The notes: generated by a model not told the origin, from the sequence alone. Shown: positions 34,581-43,742, counted from the first letter of the stretch. The stretch: DNA of 64,000 nucleotides from an uncultured Lachnospiraceae bacterium (GCA_910588875.1 CAJURT010000004.1:68095-132094); one strand, 5' to 3'. Numbers and translations: made by a program.

Positions 34581-35345
34581 TTATGTGGCGGACGCAATCA
34601 CGTCAGCCATGGTGTAAAGCCCGGGCTTTTTCCCTGCCAGAAACCGGGCCGCCTCCAAAGCGCCTTTGGCAAAAACCGCCTTTGAATAAGCCGTATGGGA
34701 AAAGGTCACCACCTCATCCTGCCCGGCAAAAATCACCTCGTGTTCCCCCACGATTGTCCCCCCGCGGACTGCCTGGATCCCGATCTCAAGGGGATCCCTC
34801 TTCTTTCTTGCCGAGGTGCGGTCATATTGATAATGGTAAACATGGCCCATAGCCTCATTGACGGAGTCCGCCAGGGCCAGGGCAGTGCCGCTTGGGGCAT
34901 CCACCTTCCGGTTGTGGTGCTTCTCCACAATCTCCACGTCGAACCCTGCACCTGCCAGCACCTTTGCCGCATCCTGCAAAAGTTTTAAGAGCGTATTAAC
35001 CCCCAGGGACATATTGGCAGAACGGAGGATCGGAGTCTGTTCTGCCGTCCTTTCCACCTGCTTTACCTGTTCCTCTGAAAGGCCGGTCGTGCACAAAACC
35101 AGAGGCATCCTTCTTTCCCCGCAGTATTCTAACAGCCGGTCCACCGCCATGGCTGTGGTAAAATCAACGATCACATCTGCCTCTGTGCTGCACAAATCCA
35201 GGCTTTTATATACCGGATACCCACTGACAGCCCGGTCATCCGGGTCGATTCCGGCCACAATCCTTAAGCCTTCCATGTCCGCCGCCATCCTGGAAATCAC
35301 CTGCCCCATGGCTCCGTTGCATCCATGCATGATAATCCTGGTCAT
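34581..35345 (-). CDS. dapB: 4-hydroxy-tetrahydrodipicolinate reductase
   Basis: 254 aa. Nucleotide-binding 'IIMHGCNGAMGQVI', 'VDFTTAMAV', 'LCTTGLS' and catalytic 'EKHHNRKVDAPSGTAL' are family signatures. Second reductive step of lysine/diaminopimelate synthesis. It follows dapA by 43 bp with a CTGCCC/GGGCAG hairpin between them. Probably co-controlled by the lysine riboswitch. Confidence 0.97.
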   Translation of the reverse strand: MTRIIMHGCNGAMGQVISRMAADMEGLRIVAGIDPDDRAVSGYPVYKSLDLCSTEADVIVDFTTAMAVDRLLEYCGERRMPLVLCTTGLSEEQVKQVERTAEQTPILRSANMSLGVNTLLKLLQDAAKVLAGAGFDVEIVEKHHNRKVDAPSGTALALADSVNEAMGHVYHYQYDRTSARKKRDPLEIGIQAVRGGTIVGEHEVIFAGQDEVVTFSHTAYSKAVFAKGALEAARFLAGKKPGLYTMADVIASAT

Positions 35346-35388
35346 CCTATCCCTTCCTCTCCTGCCTGCCCTGCTGCGGGCAGCCTTT

Positions 35389-36273
35389 TTATAAGATCCC
35401 GTACTCCCGCATTGCCTTTGCCAGGCGCTCCTTATTCCGGGGCTCCATCTCAGTCAGCGGCATCCTCAGGGGCCCCGGGTTTTTCCCCATCAGATCCAAG
35501 GCTGCCTTGACCGGGATGGGGTTTACCTCACAGAACAGGGCATTGACCAGGGGGATGGCCTGCAGCTGCAGTTCACAGCTTCTCTTTACATCCCCTGCCA
35601 TGTAAGCCTCACAGATGTCGTGGGTCTGGCGGGGAGCGATGTTGGAGAGCACAGAGATCACGCCCTTCCCTCCCAGGGATAAAATGGGGACAATCTGGTC
35701 ATCATTGCCGGAATAGAGATCCACACACCCATCGGCCAAATTCATGATCTGGGCAATGGCAGAAAAATTGGCGCTGGCCTCCTTGATGCCCACAATGTTC
35801 GGCACTTCCCGGCAAAGCTTTACCATGGTCTCCGGCAACATGGTTACGCCGGTACGCCCCGGGATATGGTACAGGAGGATCGGAATCCCCACCCCATCGG
35901 CAACTGCGCTGTAATGGGCAAAAAGCCCTGCCTGGGTTGCCTTGTTATAATAAGGCGTAACCAGCAGAAGCCCGTCGGCGCCGGCCTTTTCCGCTGCTTC
36001 CGACAAATGGACTGCCTCCCTCGTGGAATTGGAGCCGGTCCCGGCAATGACCGGAATCCTCTTATTCACCACCTCGCAGGTAAACTTTACCACCTGGATA
36101 TGCTCCTCATGGGTCATGGTGGAGGACTCCCCGGTGGTGCCGCAGGAAATAATGGCATCTGTGCCACCGGCAATCTGCTCCTCTAAAAGTTCCTCCAGCT
36201 TCTTGTAATTCACTTCCCCGTCCGGCAGAAACGGGGTCACCAACGCTACGCCTGCGCCTTCAAAAATCGCCAT
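35389..36273 (-). CDS. dapA: 4-hydroxy-tetrahydrodipicolinate synthase
   Basis: 294 aa. 'GTTGESSTMTHEEH', 'AGTGSNSTREAVHLSEAAEKAGADGLLLVTPYYNK', 'YHIPGRTGV' and the Schiff-base Lys in 'IVGIKEASAN' are present. It condenses pyruvate and aspartate semialdehyde. The frame stays open 80 codons upstream through a structured element, but the ATG at 36273 has AAGGAGGAAATTATT and begins where the family begins. Confidence 0.97.
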   Translation of the reverse strand: MAIFEGAGVALVTPFLPDGEVNYKKLEELLEEQIAGGTDAIISCGTTGESSTMTHEEHIQVVKFTCEVVNKRIPVIAGTGSNSTREAVHLSEAAEKAGADGLLLVTPYYNKATQAGLFAHYSAVADGVGIPILLYHIPGRTGVTMLPETMVKLCREVPNIVGIKEASANFSAIAQIMNLADGCVDLYSGNDDQIVPILSLGGKGVISVLSNIAPRQTHDICEAYMAGDVKRSCELQLQAIPLVNALFCEVNPIPVKAALDLMGKNPGPLRMPLTEMEPRNKERLAKAMREYGIL

Positions 36274-36389
36274 AATAATTTCCTCCTTGTCCTCAAAAGA
36301 AAAATCGAACAGGGGAGGCCTTTTCCCCTGCCCGCCCCACGGCCCGCATGCTGCTCCGGCAGCAAACTTCCGTATGCAGGCCTGCACAT

Positions 36390-36416
36390 AAAAAAGAATC
36401 CTGCTCCGCAGGATTC
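36390..36416 (-). terminator. Intrinsic terminator ending the structured element upstream of dapA
   Basis: On the minus strand, GAATCCTGC-GGA-GCAGGATTC, a 9-bp perfect stem, is followed by a six-base T-run. It stands 120 bp before dapA, so transcripts from upstream must read through it, or a further promoter lies in 36274-36389. Confidence 0.85.
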
Positions 36417-36575
36417 TCCGCCTGCGGCGGGTCGCTTCAGCGACATGATTCCTTTCCGCCGCAGGCATTGGCTCACTTAGCGAATGCAATGAGCTTAGTG
36501 AACAAGCCCACACCGTGTTGCGATCCTCGCGGAGCGTTTTTGTATCATAGGACGCACTTTCCTATGATATAAAAA
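36390..36575 (-). ncRNA. Candidate structured RNA or interspersed repeat between the lysine riboswitch and dapA
   Basis: Read on the minus strand from 36575, there is first a 10-bp palindrome arm pair (TATCATAGGA/TCCTATGATA, 36543-36569) flanked by T- and A-runs. Next, CACTAAGC can pair with GCTAAGTG (one mismatch). Then an 11-bp perfect stem, GCCTGCGGCGG/CCGCCGCAGGC (36456-36466 with 36420-36430), encloses a small GTCGC-TGAA-GCGAC hairpin. A perfect terminator ends the unit. This density of perfect stems is not explained by coding. It could be a standalone small RNA, a second leader module, or a repeat element. I recognise no named class. Confidence 0.55.
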
Positions 36576-36607
36576 CAGGGAAGCCATCCGGACGGCTTCC
36601 CAAAAAG
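36571..36607 (-). terminator. Attenuator terminator of the lysine riboswitch
   Basis: GGGAAGCC (36578-36585) and GGCTTCCC (36594-36601) form an 8-bp stem with a GTCCGGAT-type loop, flanked by A- and T-runs. It lies just downstream of the lysine aptamer, where a transcriptional expression platform is expected. Confidence 0.85.
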
Positions 36608-36659
36608 TTATCATATCCCTACACTCTTCTTTTTGAGCAGCTCCCCATCCGACCTCAAG

Positions 36660-36827
36660 CACTCCACCCGGTCCCGGATGACAGTCACAGAATTCTTCAT
36701 CCTGTGCCCAGACGGATGCAGCCAGACTGCATACATCTTCGGCGTTCGGCCCTTTTTGCTGCTTTCCCTTGTCTCTGGAACATCCGGCAGCTTACTCTTG
36801 CCTTACGCGACCTCTACTTCTATAGAT
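36660..36827 (-). ncRNA. Lysine riboswitch (L box)
   Basis: On the minus strand, conserved blocks occur in L-box order: AGAGGTCGCG, CAAGAGTA, a GGGAAAGCAGC segment, GAACGCCGAAG, a TGCAG/CTGCA hairpin, CTGGGCAC and GACTGTCATCC. These match the B. subtilis lysC leader block by block. It should sense lysine and shut off dapA-dapB through the following terminator. The predicted start from the upstream promoter falls at the 5' edge of the aptamer. Confidence 0.92.
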
Positions 36828-36833
36828 ATCAAG

Positions 36834-36862
36834 ATACTATCATCATTGTTTCTCTTTGTCAA
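36834..36862 (-). promoter_or_regulatory. Sigma-A promoter driving the lysine riboswitch and dapAB
   Basis: On the minus strand, -35 TTGACA (36862-36857), 17 bp, -10 TAGTAT (36839-36834). It lies immediately after the cobO-like gene. Confidence 0.85.
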
Positions 36863-36872
36863 CCAGAACTTT

Positions 36873-37376
36873 TCAGTCCTGCTCCTTTCCTGAAGCAATC
36901 CTGGTGATCCGGTCAATCCGGTCTGCCATGGCAGATAAGTTCTCCGGCAGGATCCTCCCGGTAAGGATCACATCCGCCCCGCCCCGGCCCTCCAGGATCT
37001 GCTCCAGTTCCTGTTCCAGTATAATCTCCTGGTCCAGAAGCCCCAGCACTTCATCCAGGATCAGCAGGTCACACTCCCCTGTGACCAACACCTTCCTGGC
37101 ATAATTGACGCCGTTTCGGATATTGGCACACTCCTCCTGTTTTGCCAGTTCAGAAAGTTCGTCAAAATTGCATTCTGCCTTCTCAAAGCGGAATACATTC
37201 ATCTCCGGTTCCAGGCGCCGGATAATCTCCATCTTGTCCTGGTTCTGGCTGCCCTTAAGGAACTGGATGGCAATCACCTTTTTATGGTATGCCAATGCCT
37301 GCAGCCCCCTGCCGAGGGCCATGGCCGTCTTTCCGGAACCCTCTCCATAAATAATTTCTATTTTTCCTGTTTTCAT
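36873..37376 (-). CDS. Cob(I)yrinic acid a,c-diamide adenosyltransferase-family P-loop protein
   Basis: 167 aa. The P-loop 'YGEGSGKTAMALGRGLQAL' is at the N-terminus, with 'KKVIAIQFLKG' and the Walker B-like 'CDLLILDEVLGLLD' followed by 'ADVILTGR'. This pattern is the CobA/BtuR/CobO family, which adenosylates corrinoids. The loop reads GEGSGKT rather than the family's usual G-x-GKGKTT. No cobalamin genes are adjacent, so the substrate is uncertain. Ribosome site TGAGGAG. Confidence 0.75.
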   Translation of the reverse strand: MKTGKIEIIYGEGSGKTAMALGRGLQALAYHKKVIAIQFLKGSQNQDKMEIIRRLEPEMNVFRFEKAECNFDELSELAKQEECANIRNGVNYARKVLVTGECDLLILDEVLGLLDQEIILEQELEQILEGRGGADVILTGRILPENLSAMADRIDRITRIASGKEQD

Positions 37377-37481
37377 CCTTATCAGCTCCTCAGTATATCT
37401 GACATCTGCCCTGCCTCTGTCGCACTCTTAAAGGCTGCTTTTTGCTTCTGCGCGGCCGGTTCCTTCCGGCGCAAGCATCCC

Positions 37482-38129
37482 TCAGATAATCTCCTGCATC
37501 TCCTCATCGCCACATTCCAGCTTGCTGATTGACACTTCATAGGCAACCCGCTTCTCGCACTCCGTCTCGGAAAGCTTCTTGGTATATTCCCGGCTCTGGA
37601 CCCTGCCCCAGACCCTTACCCGGGTCCCTACCTCGAACCCTGAAGCAAACCGTGCGTTGCGTCCCCAGGCGATGCATGGAATATAGTCTGATTTGCCATA
37701 AGGCCGGTTCACTGCCAGCAGAAGATCGGCAATCTCCCTCCCCAAGGGTGTCTTCCGATAAATCGGCGCCTTACAGATATATCCATCCAAGAAGATCTGG
37801 TTCGTCTTTGTGTAATCGGTAAATTCCTCCAGAAAATTAATCTCCCGCACAAATACCGACAGCACCAGGCGGTTTTTCACCCCTTCGTGCCGGTTATAAG
37901 AACGGAACTGGCCGATGGCTTCCACCGTGCAGCCCCGGTAGTCCTCCTGCACATGGATCAGCCGGTCAGAAATCATCAGCGGGATGATGTCCGCCTGCTC
38001 GCTCAGGCGGCTGACCGCCACATCCACCACATAAAACCCTTCCCCAAACACTTCGTGGCTGAAGGTAAACTCGGAAATAATCTCTCCAATTACACTAACC
38101 TTGTTATTTTCAATTACTTTTTCTGCCAT
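37482..38129 (-). CDS. Single-stranded DNA-binding protein with two OB-like segments
   Basis: 215 aa from the ATG at 38129 (AGGAGAG). The C-terminal half, 'KTNQIFLDGYICKAPIYRKTPLGREIADLLLAVNRPYGKSDYIPCIAWGRNARFA', is a typical SSB OB fold. The N-terminal half looks like a second, divergent OB fold (VSVIGEIISEFTFSHEVFGEGFYVVDVAVSR). It lacks the DDDIPF-type C-terminal tip of the main replicative SSB, so it is probably a paralogue specialised for repair or another process. Confidence 0.8.
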   Translation of the reverse strand: MAEKVIENNKVSVIGEIISEFTFSHEVFGEGFYVVDVAVSRLSEQADIIPLMISDRLIHVQEDYRGCTVEAIGQFRSYNRHEGVKNRLVLSVFVREINFLEEFTDYTKTNQIFLDGYICKAPIYRKTPLGREIADLLLAVNRPYGKSDYIPCIAWGRNARFASGFEVGTRVRVWGRVQSREYTKKLSETECEKRVAYEVSISKLECGDEEMQEII

Positions 38130-38272
38130 GGTACTTCTCTCCTCTTCCTTTTTCATATTCATATCAGCGTTTTACCGTCTTCACTTATATGTCTATGAAA
38201 AGGAGAACCCAAATATGAAGCTTTTCTCTCGCCAAAGTCCGACACCAGCCGCACTTCTTTTCCCTGGCTCAG

Positions 38273-40096
38273 TTACTTTTTAAACGATGCACGCTTGCGC
38301 AGGGTGGGATCCAGGATCTTTTTGCGGATCCGCAGGCTTTTCGGGGTTACCTCTAGCAGTTCATCCGTATCGATAAACTCCAGGCACTGCTCCAGGCTCA
38401 TTTCTTTTTTAGGTACCAGCTTAAGGGCTTCATCTGCACTGGAGGAACGGGTATTGGTCAGCTTTTTCGTCTTGCAGACATTGACCTCAATGTCCTCCGC
38501 CTTCGGGTTCTGGCCGATCACCATGCCGCCGTATACCTTCTCCCCCGGCCCTACGAACAAAAGCCCCCTCTCCTGGGCATTAAACAGCCCATACGTGATT
38601 GTCTCTCCGCTCTCATAAGCGATCAGGGAGCCTGTTTTCCGGTAATTTAAATCTCCCTTGTAGGGGGCATAGCCGTCAAAAATTGTATTCATGATGCCGT
38701 TGCCCTTCGTATCCGTCAGGAATTCGCCCCGGTAGCCAATCAGCCCCCTGGACGGGATCGCAAACTCCAGGCGGGTATAACCGCCGCTTACCGGGCTCAT
38801 GCCCTGGAGTTCCCCCTTGCGGGAGGTCAGCTTCTGGATCACATTGCCGGTAAACTCCTCCGGAACGTCAATATAGGCCAGTTCCATGGGCTCCTGCTTC
38901 TGATTCCTCTCATTATATTTATACAATACCTCTGCCTTGCTGACGGCAAACTCATATCCTTCCCGGCGCATATTTTCAATAAGCACCGACAAATGCAGTT
39001 CGCCGCGCCCGGACACCTTAAAGCAGTCCGGGGAGTCCGTCTCCTCAACCCGCAAACTCACATCCGTGTTCAATTCCTTAAACAGGCGCTCACGGATATG
39101 GCGGGAGGTGACGAATTTGCCCTCCTGCCCGGCCAGCGGGCTGTCGTTGACCATGAAATTCATGGCGATTGTCGGCTCGGAAATCTTCTGGAACGGAATA
39201 GACTGCGGATTCTCCGGGGAACAGATCGTATCGCCGATATGCAGATCCGTAATGCCGGACACGGCCACAATATCCCCTACCGTCGCCTCCGCCACCTCCA
39301 CCCGGTTCAGGCCGTCAAACTGGTAAAGCTTGCCCAGCTTCACCCTGCGCAGCTTGTCCGGGTCATGGTGGTTGACAATCACGCACTCCTGGTTCACATG
39401 CACCGTTCCGTTGTCAATCTTGCCAATCCCTATCCGCCCTACATATTCGTTGTAATCAATGGTACTGATTAAGATCTGGGTGTCCGCCTGGGGATCTCCC
39501 TCCGGAGCCGGGATATAATCCACAATCGTCTCAAACAGGGGCCTCATATCCTCTTCCGGGTCTTCCAGGTTCTTTTTTGCAAAGCCGGCCCGTGCGGAAG
39601 CAAACACAAAGGGGCAGTCAAGCTGCTCGTCTGAGGCGTCCAGATCCATAAAAAGTTCCAGCACCTCGTCAATGACCTCTTCCGGCCTGGCCTCCGGCCG
39701 GTCAATCTTATTGATGCAGACAATGGCCGGAAGGTCCAACTCCAGCGCCTTCTTCAGCACAAATTTGGTCTGGGGCATAGGTCCCTCGTAGGCATCAACC
39801 ACCAGGATGACCCCGTTTACCATCTTGAGTACCCGCTCCACCTCTCCGCCGAAATCCGCATGTCCGGGAGTGTCTATAATATTGATCCTGATATCGTTGT
39901 AAAAAACGGCGGTATTCTTGGAAAGGATGGTAATCCCCCTCTCCCTCTCAATGTCGTTGGAGTCCATCACCCGCTCCACCACTTCCTGATTTGCGCGGAA
40001 CACCCCGCTGCTCTTTAACAGTTCGTCCACCAATGTGGTCTTCCCATGGTCCACGTGGGCGATAATCGCCACGTTCCTGACATCTTCTCTTTTCAT
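38273..40096 (-). CDS. typA: Ribosome-associated translational GTPase TypA/BipA
   Basis: 607 aa from the ATG at 40096 (GGAGGGAAAG). G1 'AHVDHGKTTLVDELL', G2 'RERGITI', G3 'DTPGHADFGGEVERVL', G4 'NKIDRPEARP'. The C-terminal TypA-specific region includes 'SRGLIGYRGEFLTDTKGNGIMN'. Acts in ribosome assembly and stress adaptation. The 25-codon upstream extension is not conserved. Confidence 0.97.
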   Translation of the reverse strand: MKREDVRNVAIIAHVDHGKTTLVDELLKSSGVFRANQEVVERVMDSNDIERERGITILSKNTAVFYNDIRINIIDTPGHADFGGEVERVLKMVNGVILVVDAYEGPMPQTKFVLKKALELDLPAIVCINKIDRPEARPEEVIDEVLELFMDLDASDEQLDCPFVFASARAGFAKKNLEDPEEDMRPLFETIVDYIPAPEGDPQADTQILISTIDYNEYVGRIGIGKIDNGTVHVNQECVIVNHHDPDKLRRVKLGKLYQFDGLNRVEVAEATVGDIVAVSGITDLHIGDTICSPENPQSIPFQKISEPTIAMNFMVNDSPLAGQEGKFVTSRHIRERLFKELNTDVSLRVEETDSPDCFKVSGRGELHLSVLIENMRREGYEFAVSKAEVLYKYNERNQKQEPMELAYIDVPEEFTGNVIQKLTSRKGELQGMSPVSGGYTRLEFAIPSRGLIGYRGEFLTDTKGNGIMNTIFDGYAPYKGDLNYRKTGSLIAYESGETITYGLFNAQERGLLFVGPGEKVYGGMVIGQNPKAEDIEVNVCKTKKLTNTRSSSADEALKLVPKKEMSLEQCLEFIDTDELLEVTPKSLRIRKKILDPTLRKRASFKK

Positions 40097-40169
40097 CTTT
40101 CCCTCCATTTTGCCCCGCCTGCCGGCACGGGCAGAGACGGGTGAAGTGTACTCTCCACCTTTCTCCTTC

Positions 40170-40203
40170 AAAAAAGCTAAGAACGCGGTGTCGGTCCTTA
40201 GCT
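40170..40203 (-). terminator. Intrinsic terminator after the YigZ-family gene
   Basis: On the minus strand, AGCTAAGGAC and GTTCTTAGCT form a 10-bp stem with one G-U pair, followed by six T. It lies only 75 bp before typA, so typA needs its own promoter or readthrough. Confidence 0.85.
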
Positions 40204-40317
40204 CCTGGTAATCTACGATATCTTAATATATCATTTTCGGGGAAAGATTGCAAGCAATTATTTGCCGGCCACGAAATCCCCTGAAATCCCGGCCGTGGAA
40301 CATGCTGCGGGCCCTGT

Positions 40318-40968
40318 TCAAAATTGCAGGACTTCCCCCTGTACCAGCCCGTAATAGCACGTCCCGCCATCCTCAATCCGGGCCTTCCCCCCCGTCCGCT
40401 CCGTCACCTGTGCAATCAGCTGCTGGGCCAGGGAAAGGGGGGCCATCAGGGACATTTCCACCTGTTCCGTATACTCCGTATCCAGAACCGTGATCCCCAG
40501 CTGAGCTGCCGCATACTGGATCTTGCCAATCCCGTTATAATCCGTGATGATCCGCAGCCGCTTTCCGGGAATCTTTTCCACAATGACACTATGGCGCAGG
40601 GCCTCCTGCACCGCGCCGGAATAGGCCCGCACCAGCCCGCCGGTCCCCAAAAGGGTGCCGCCAAAATACCGGGTCACCACCACGCAGGCATCACGCACCC
40701 CTTCCCCCAAAAGGACATCCAGCATCGGCCTGCCCGCCGTCTGCGCCGGTTCCCCGTCGTCGCTGCAGCGGCACAGCTGCCCCCTCTCCCCGATCACATA
40801 GGCATGGCAGTTATGCCTGGCATCCCAGTACTTTTTCTTCATCTCTTCCACAAAGGCCCCTGCCTCCTCCTCCGTCTTCACCGGCCTTGTTGTAGCAATA
40901 AAGCGTGATTTCTTCTCCACCAGTTCCCCTTCCCCTCCCTGGTAAAGGATCTTATATGCCTCCATCAT
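40318..40968 (-). CDS. YigZ/IMPACT family protein
   Basis: 216 aa. 'VEKKSRFIATTRPVKTEEEAGAFVEEMKKKYWDARHNCHAYVIG' followed by 'SDDGEPAQTAGRPMLDVL' and 'VVTRYFGGTLLGTGGLVRAYSGA' is the UPF0029 (IMPACT) N-terminal domain. A DUF1949-type C-terminal domain follows. The biochemical role is not settled. Divergent from the PBP gene. Confidence 0.92.
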   Translation of the reverse strand: MMEAYKILYQGGEGELVEKKSRFIATTRPVKTEEEAGAFVEEMKKKYWDARHNCHAYVIGERGQLCRCSDDGEPAQTAGRPMLDVLLGEGVRDACVVVTRYFGGTLLGTGGLVRAYSGAVQEALRHSVIVEKIPGKRLRIITDYNGIGKIQYAAAQLGITVLDTEYTEQVEMSLMAPLSLAQQLIAQVTERTGGKARIEDGGTCYYGLVQGEVLQF

Positions 40969-41010
40969 TCAGCCATCCCTCCTGGTCACAATCCAATCTT
41001 TTTAACCTTA

Positions 41011-41039
41011 TTGAATTGTACCACAATTTTTGCTATAAT
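41011..41039 (+). promoter_or_regulatory. Sigma-A promoter of the class A PBP gene
   Basis: -35 TTGAAT (41011-41016), 17 bp, perfect -10 TATAAT (41034-41039). Short leader to a GAAAGGAGG ribosome site. Confidence 0.85.
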
Positions 41040-41075
41040 GGAATCTAAGTTTTCACGCTCTGAAAGGAGGATCTT

Positions 41076-43742
41076 ATGAATTACGGAAAGCATGCAACAG
41101 AAAAGAAGATAAAAGCGGCCCATTCCAACGCCGAGAAATATACTTCCCGTATCCTGCTGACCATCTTTAAGACCTGTTTTGTCCTCTGCCTTTTTACTGT
41201 CCTGGTGATATGCAGCACCGGCTTTGGCATGTTTATGGGCATCATCGACAGCGCGCCGGACATTGACGTGGAAAGCATCGTCCCCATGGGCTATGCCACC
41301 ACCATCTACGACAGCGCCGGCAACCTGACGGACACCCTGGTCATGGCAGGCGCCAACCGGGAGGAAGCCACCTATGACGAACTTCCCAAGGATCTGATCA
41401 ATGCCTTTGTGGCCATCGAGGACGCACGTTTCTGGAAGCACAACGGCATTGACCTGCGTTCCATCTCCCGTGCCGCTTACGGCGTGATCACCAAGGAAAA
41501 CCGGGGAGGCGGGAGCACCATCACCCAGCAGCTGATCAAAAACAATGTCTTCAACGGCGGCATGGAGGCCAGCTTCGGCGCCAAGCTGGAGCGGAAGCTG
41601 CAGGAACAGTACCTGGCCCTCCAGCTCAGCAAATCCATGAACAAGGAACTGATCCTCACCAACTATTTAAACACCATCAATTTGGGCAACAATTCCCTGG
41701 GTGTCAAGGTTGCGGCACGGCGCTATTTTGATAAGGAAGTTTCTGACCTCACCTTGTCTGAGGCCACCGTTTTGGCCGGAATCACCCAGAGCCCCTCCCG
41801 TTTTGACCCCATCTCCCACCCGGAAAACAATGCGGAAAAGCGGGAGATCATCCTTCAGTACATGGTGGACCAGGGCTATATCGAAAAATGGCAGCAGGAG
41901 GAGGCCCTGGCCGACGATGTCTATTCCCGGATCCAGAACGTGAACATCGTGGCCCGGGAGGCTGCAACCACGCCCTACAGCTACTTTACCGACGAACTGA
42001 TCCAGCAGGTAAAGGATTCCCTCATGGAAAAGCTTGGCTACTCAGAGACCCAGGCCCACAACCTGCTCTACGGCGGGGGACTGCAGATCCAGACCACCTT
42101 AGATCCTGCCATCCAGGCCATCGTGGACGAGGAAATCAATGACCCTGCCAATTATACTGCCACCCGTTACTCTGTGGAATACCGGCTGTCTGTAAAGCAC
42201 GAAAATGGGGATACGGAACATTTTTCGGAAAAAGACATCCAAAGCTGGCACAGAAGCGTGCTCCATGACAAATTTGACGGCCTGTATAATACGGAGGAAG
42301 CCGCCCGGGCCGATGTTGAGGCCTACAAGGCCTACCGGCTGGCCCCGGAAGATACGATTATCGGCGAGAAATTCACCGCCGTTCTGCAGCCCCAGGTCTC
42401 TTTCGTGATTATGGACCAGAGAAGCGGACAAGTCAAAGCCATCAGCGGAGGCCGGGGCCCAAAGACGGACAGCCTGACCTTAAACCGTGCCAGCGGCTCC
42501 ACCCGGCAGCCAGGCTCCACGTTCAAGGTCATCACCGCCTTCGCCCCCGCCATCGACACCTGCGGCGCCACCCTGGGCACGGTCTACTACGATGAGCCCT
42601 TCACTGTGGGGAAAAAGACCTTTTCCAACTGGTACAGCCAAGGGTACTTAGGCTACTCCAGCATCCGGGACGGCATCATTTACTCCATGAACATTGTGGC
42701 TGTCCGCTGCCTGATGGAAACCGTATCCCCTCAGCTCGGCGTGGAGTATGCTAGGAACTTCGGCATTTCCACCCTGACTGACACGGACCTGAATGCGGCC
42801 ACAGCCTTAGGAGGGGTCACCAGAGGCGTTACCAACCTGGAACTGACTGCCGCCTACGCATCCATTGCCAATGACGGCATCTACACCAAACCCGTCTTTT
42901 TCACCCGGATCCTGGATCACAACGGCAAGATCCTGATCGACAATGAGCCGGAGACCCACCGGGTAATCAAGGACTCCACCGCATTCCTCCTTACGGATGC
43001 CCTGGCGGATTCCATGGAAAGCCACCGCAAATTTGCCCGTTCCGGCGTCAGCGTCAACTCTACCAGCGTGGCGGCAAATATCCCGGGGATGTCCAATGCC
43101 GGTAAGAGCGGAACCACCTCCAACAATGTGGATATCTGGTTTGTGGGCTTTACCCCCTACTACACTGCCGGTATCTGGGCCGGCTGCGACAACAACCAGC
43201 GCCTTGGAGGCGTCAACGGCAACACCTCTTTCCACAAAGCGATCTGGCGCAAGATCATGACCAGGCTCCATGAGAACCTCCCGGATCCCGGCTTTGATGT
43301 GCCGGACAGCGTGGAGACTGCCGAGATATGCCGCAAATCAGGCAAACTGGCTATTCCGGGCGTCTGCTCCAACGATCCCAGGGGGAATGCCACCTACACC
43401 GAATATTTTGCCAAGGGGAGCGTTCCCACAGAGGTCTGTGATACCCATGTACGCACCACGGTATGCGCCTCCTCCGGGCTTCTGCCGGGAACCTTCTGCC
43501 CCCGGGCTACCCGGGTGCGGATTGCACTGCCCTCAGATGCGGAAGCTTCCACCGATGACTCCGCCTTTGCACTGTCCTCACGCCACTGTCCCGGACATGC
43601 CGCAGCAATCATTGAGCCGGAGGCCGGAGAGGTTCCTGAGAGCAGTGAAAGCAGCGAGCCGAAGCCAATCGGCCCTGGCTATGTATCCCCCGGCGCCGGA
43701 TACTCCGGCTCCGCAATTTCCCGGGGGCCGGGACAAGACTGA
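41076..43742 (+). CDS. Class A penicillin-binding protein (PBP1A-type transglycosylase/transpeptidase)
   Basis: 888 aa. A cytoplasmic N-terminus and one membrane segment (residues ~27-50) precede the GT51 domain: catalytic Glu115 in 'AIEDARFWKHNG', and GGSTITQQL at 145-153. The transpeptidase domain has S481-T-F-K484, the S537-M-N motif, and K677-S-G-T-T. The C-terminus is a Cys-containing extension followed by a Pro/Ser/Gly tail. It polymerises and cross-links peptidoglycan. One of only three + strand genes in the window. Confidence 0.96.
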   Translation: MNYGKHATEKKIKAAHSNAEKYTSRILLTIFKTCFVLCLFTVLVICSTGFGMFMGIIDSAPDIDVESIVPMGYATTIYDSAGNLTDTLVMAGANREEATYDELPKDLINAFVAIEDARFWKHNGIDLRSISRAAYGVITKENRGGGSTITQQLIKNNVFNGGMEASFGAKLERKLQEQYLALQLSKSMNKELILTNYLNTINLGNNSLGVKVAARRYFDKEVSDLTLSEATVLAGITQSPSRFDPISHPENNAEKREIILQYMVDQGYIEKWQQEEALADDVYSRIQNVNIVAREAATTPYSYFTDELIQQVKDSLMEKLGYSETQAHNLLYGGGLQIQTTLDPAIQAIVDEEINDPANYTATRYSVEYRLSVKHENGDTEHFSEKDIQSWHRSVLHDKFDGLYNTEEAARADVEAYKAYRLAPEDTIIGEKFTAVLQPQVSFVIMDQRSGQVKAISGGRGPKTDSLTLNRASGSTRQPGSTFKVITAFAPAIDTCGATLGTVYYDEPFTVGKKTFSNWYSQGYLGYSSIRDGIIYSMNIVAVRCLMETVSPQLGVEYARNFGISTLTDTDLNAATALGGVTRGVTNLELTAAYASIANDGIYTKPVFFTRILDHNGKILIDNEPETHRVIKDSTAFLLTDALADSMESHRKFARSGVSVNSTSVAANIPGMSNAGKSGTTSNNVDIWFVGFTPYYTAGIWAGCDNNQRLGGVNGNTSFHKAIWRKIMTRLHENLPDPGFDVPDSVETAEICRKSGKLAIPGVCSNDPRGNATYTEYFAKGSVPTEVCDTHVRTTVCASSGLLPGTFCPRATRVRIALPSDAEASTDDSAFALSSRHCPGHAAAIIEPEAGEVPESSESSEPKPIGPGYVSPGAGYSGSAISRGPGQD

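Noticed and set aside
35389..36513. dapA extended by 80 codons upstream
   Set aside because: The extension runs through the structured element and its terminator, has no family similarity, and a strong ribosome site supports the ATG at 36273.
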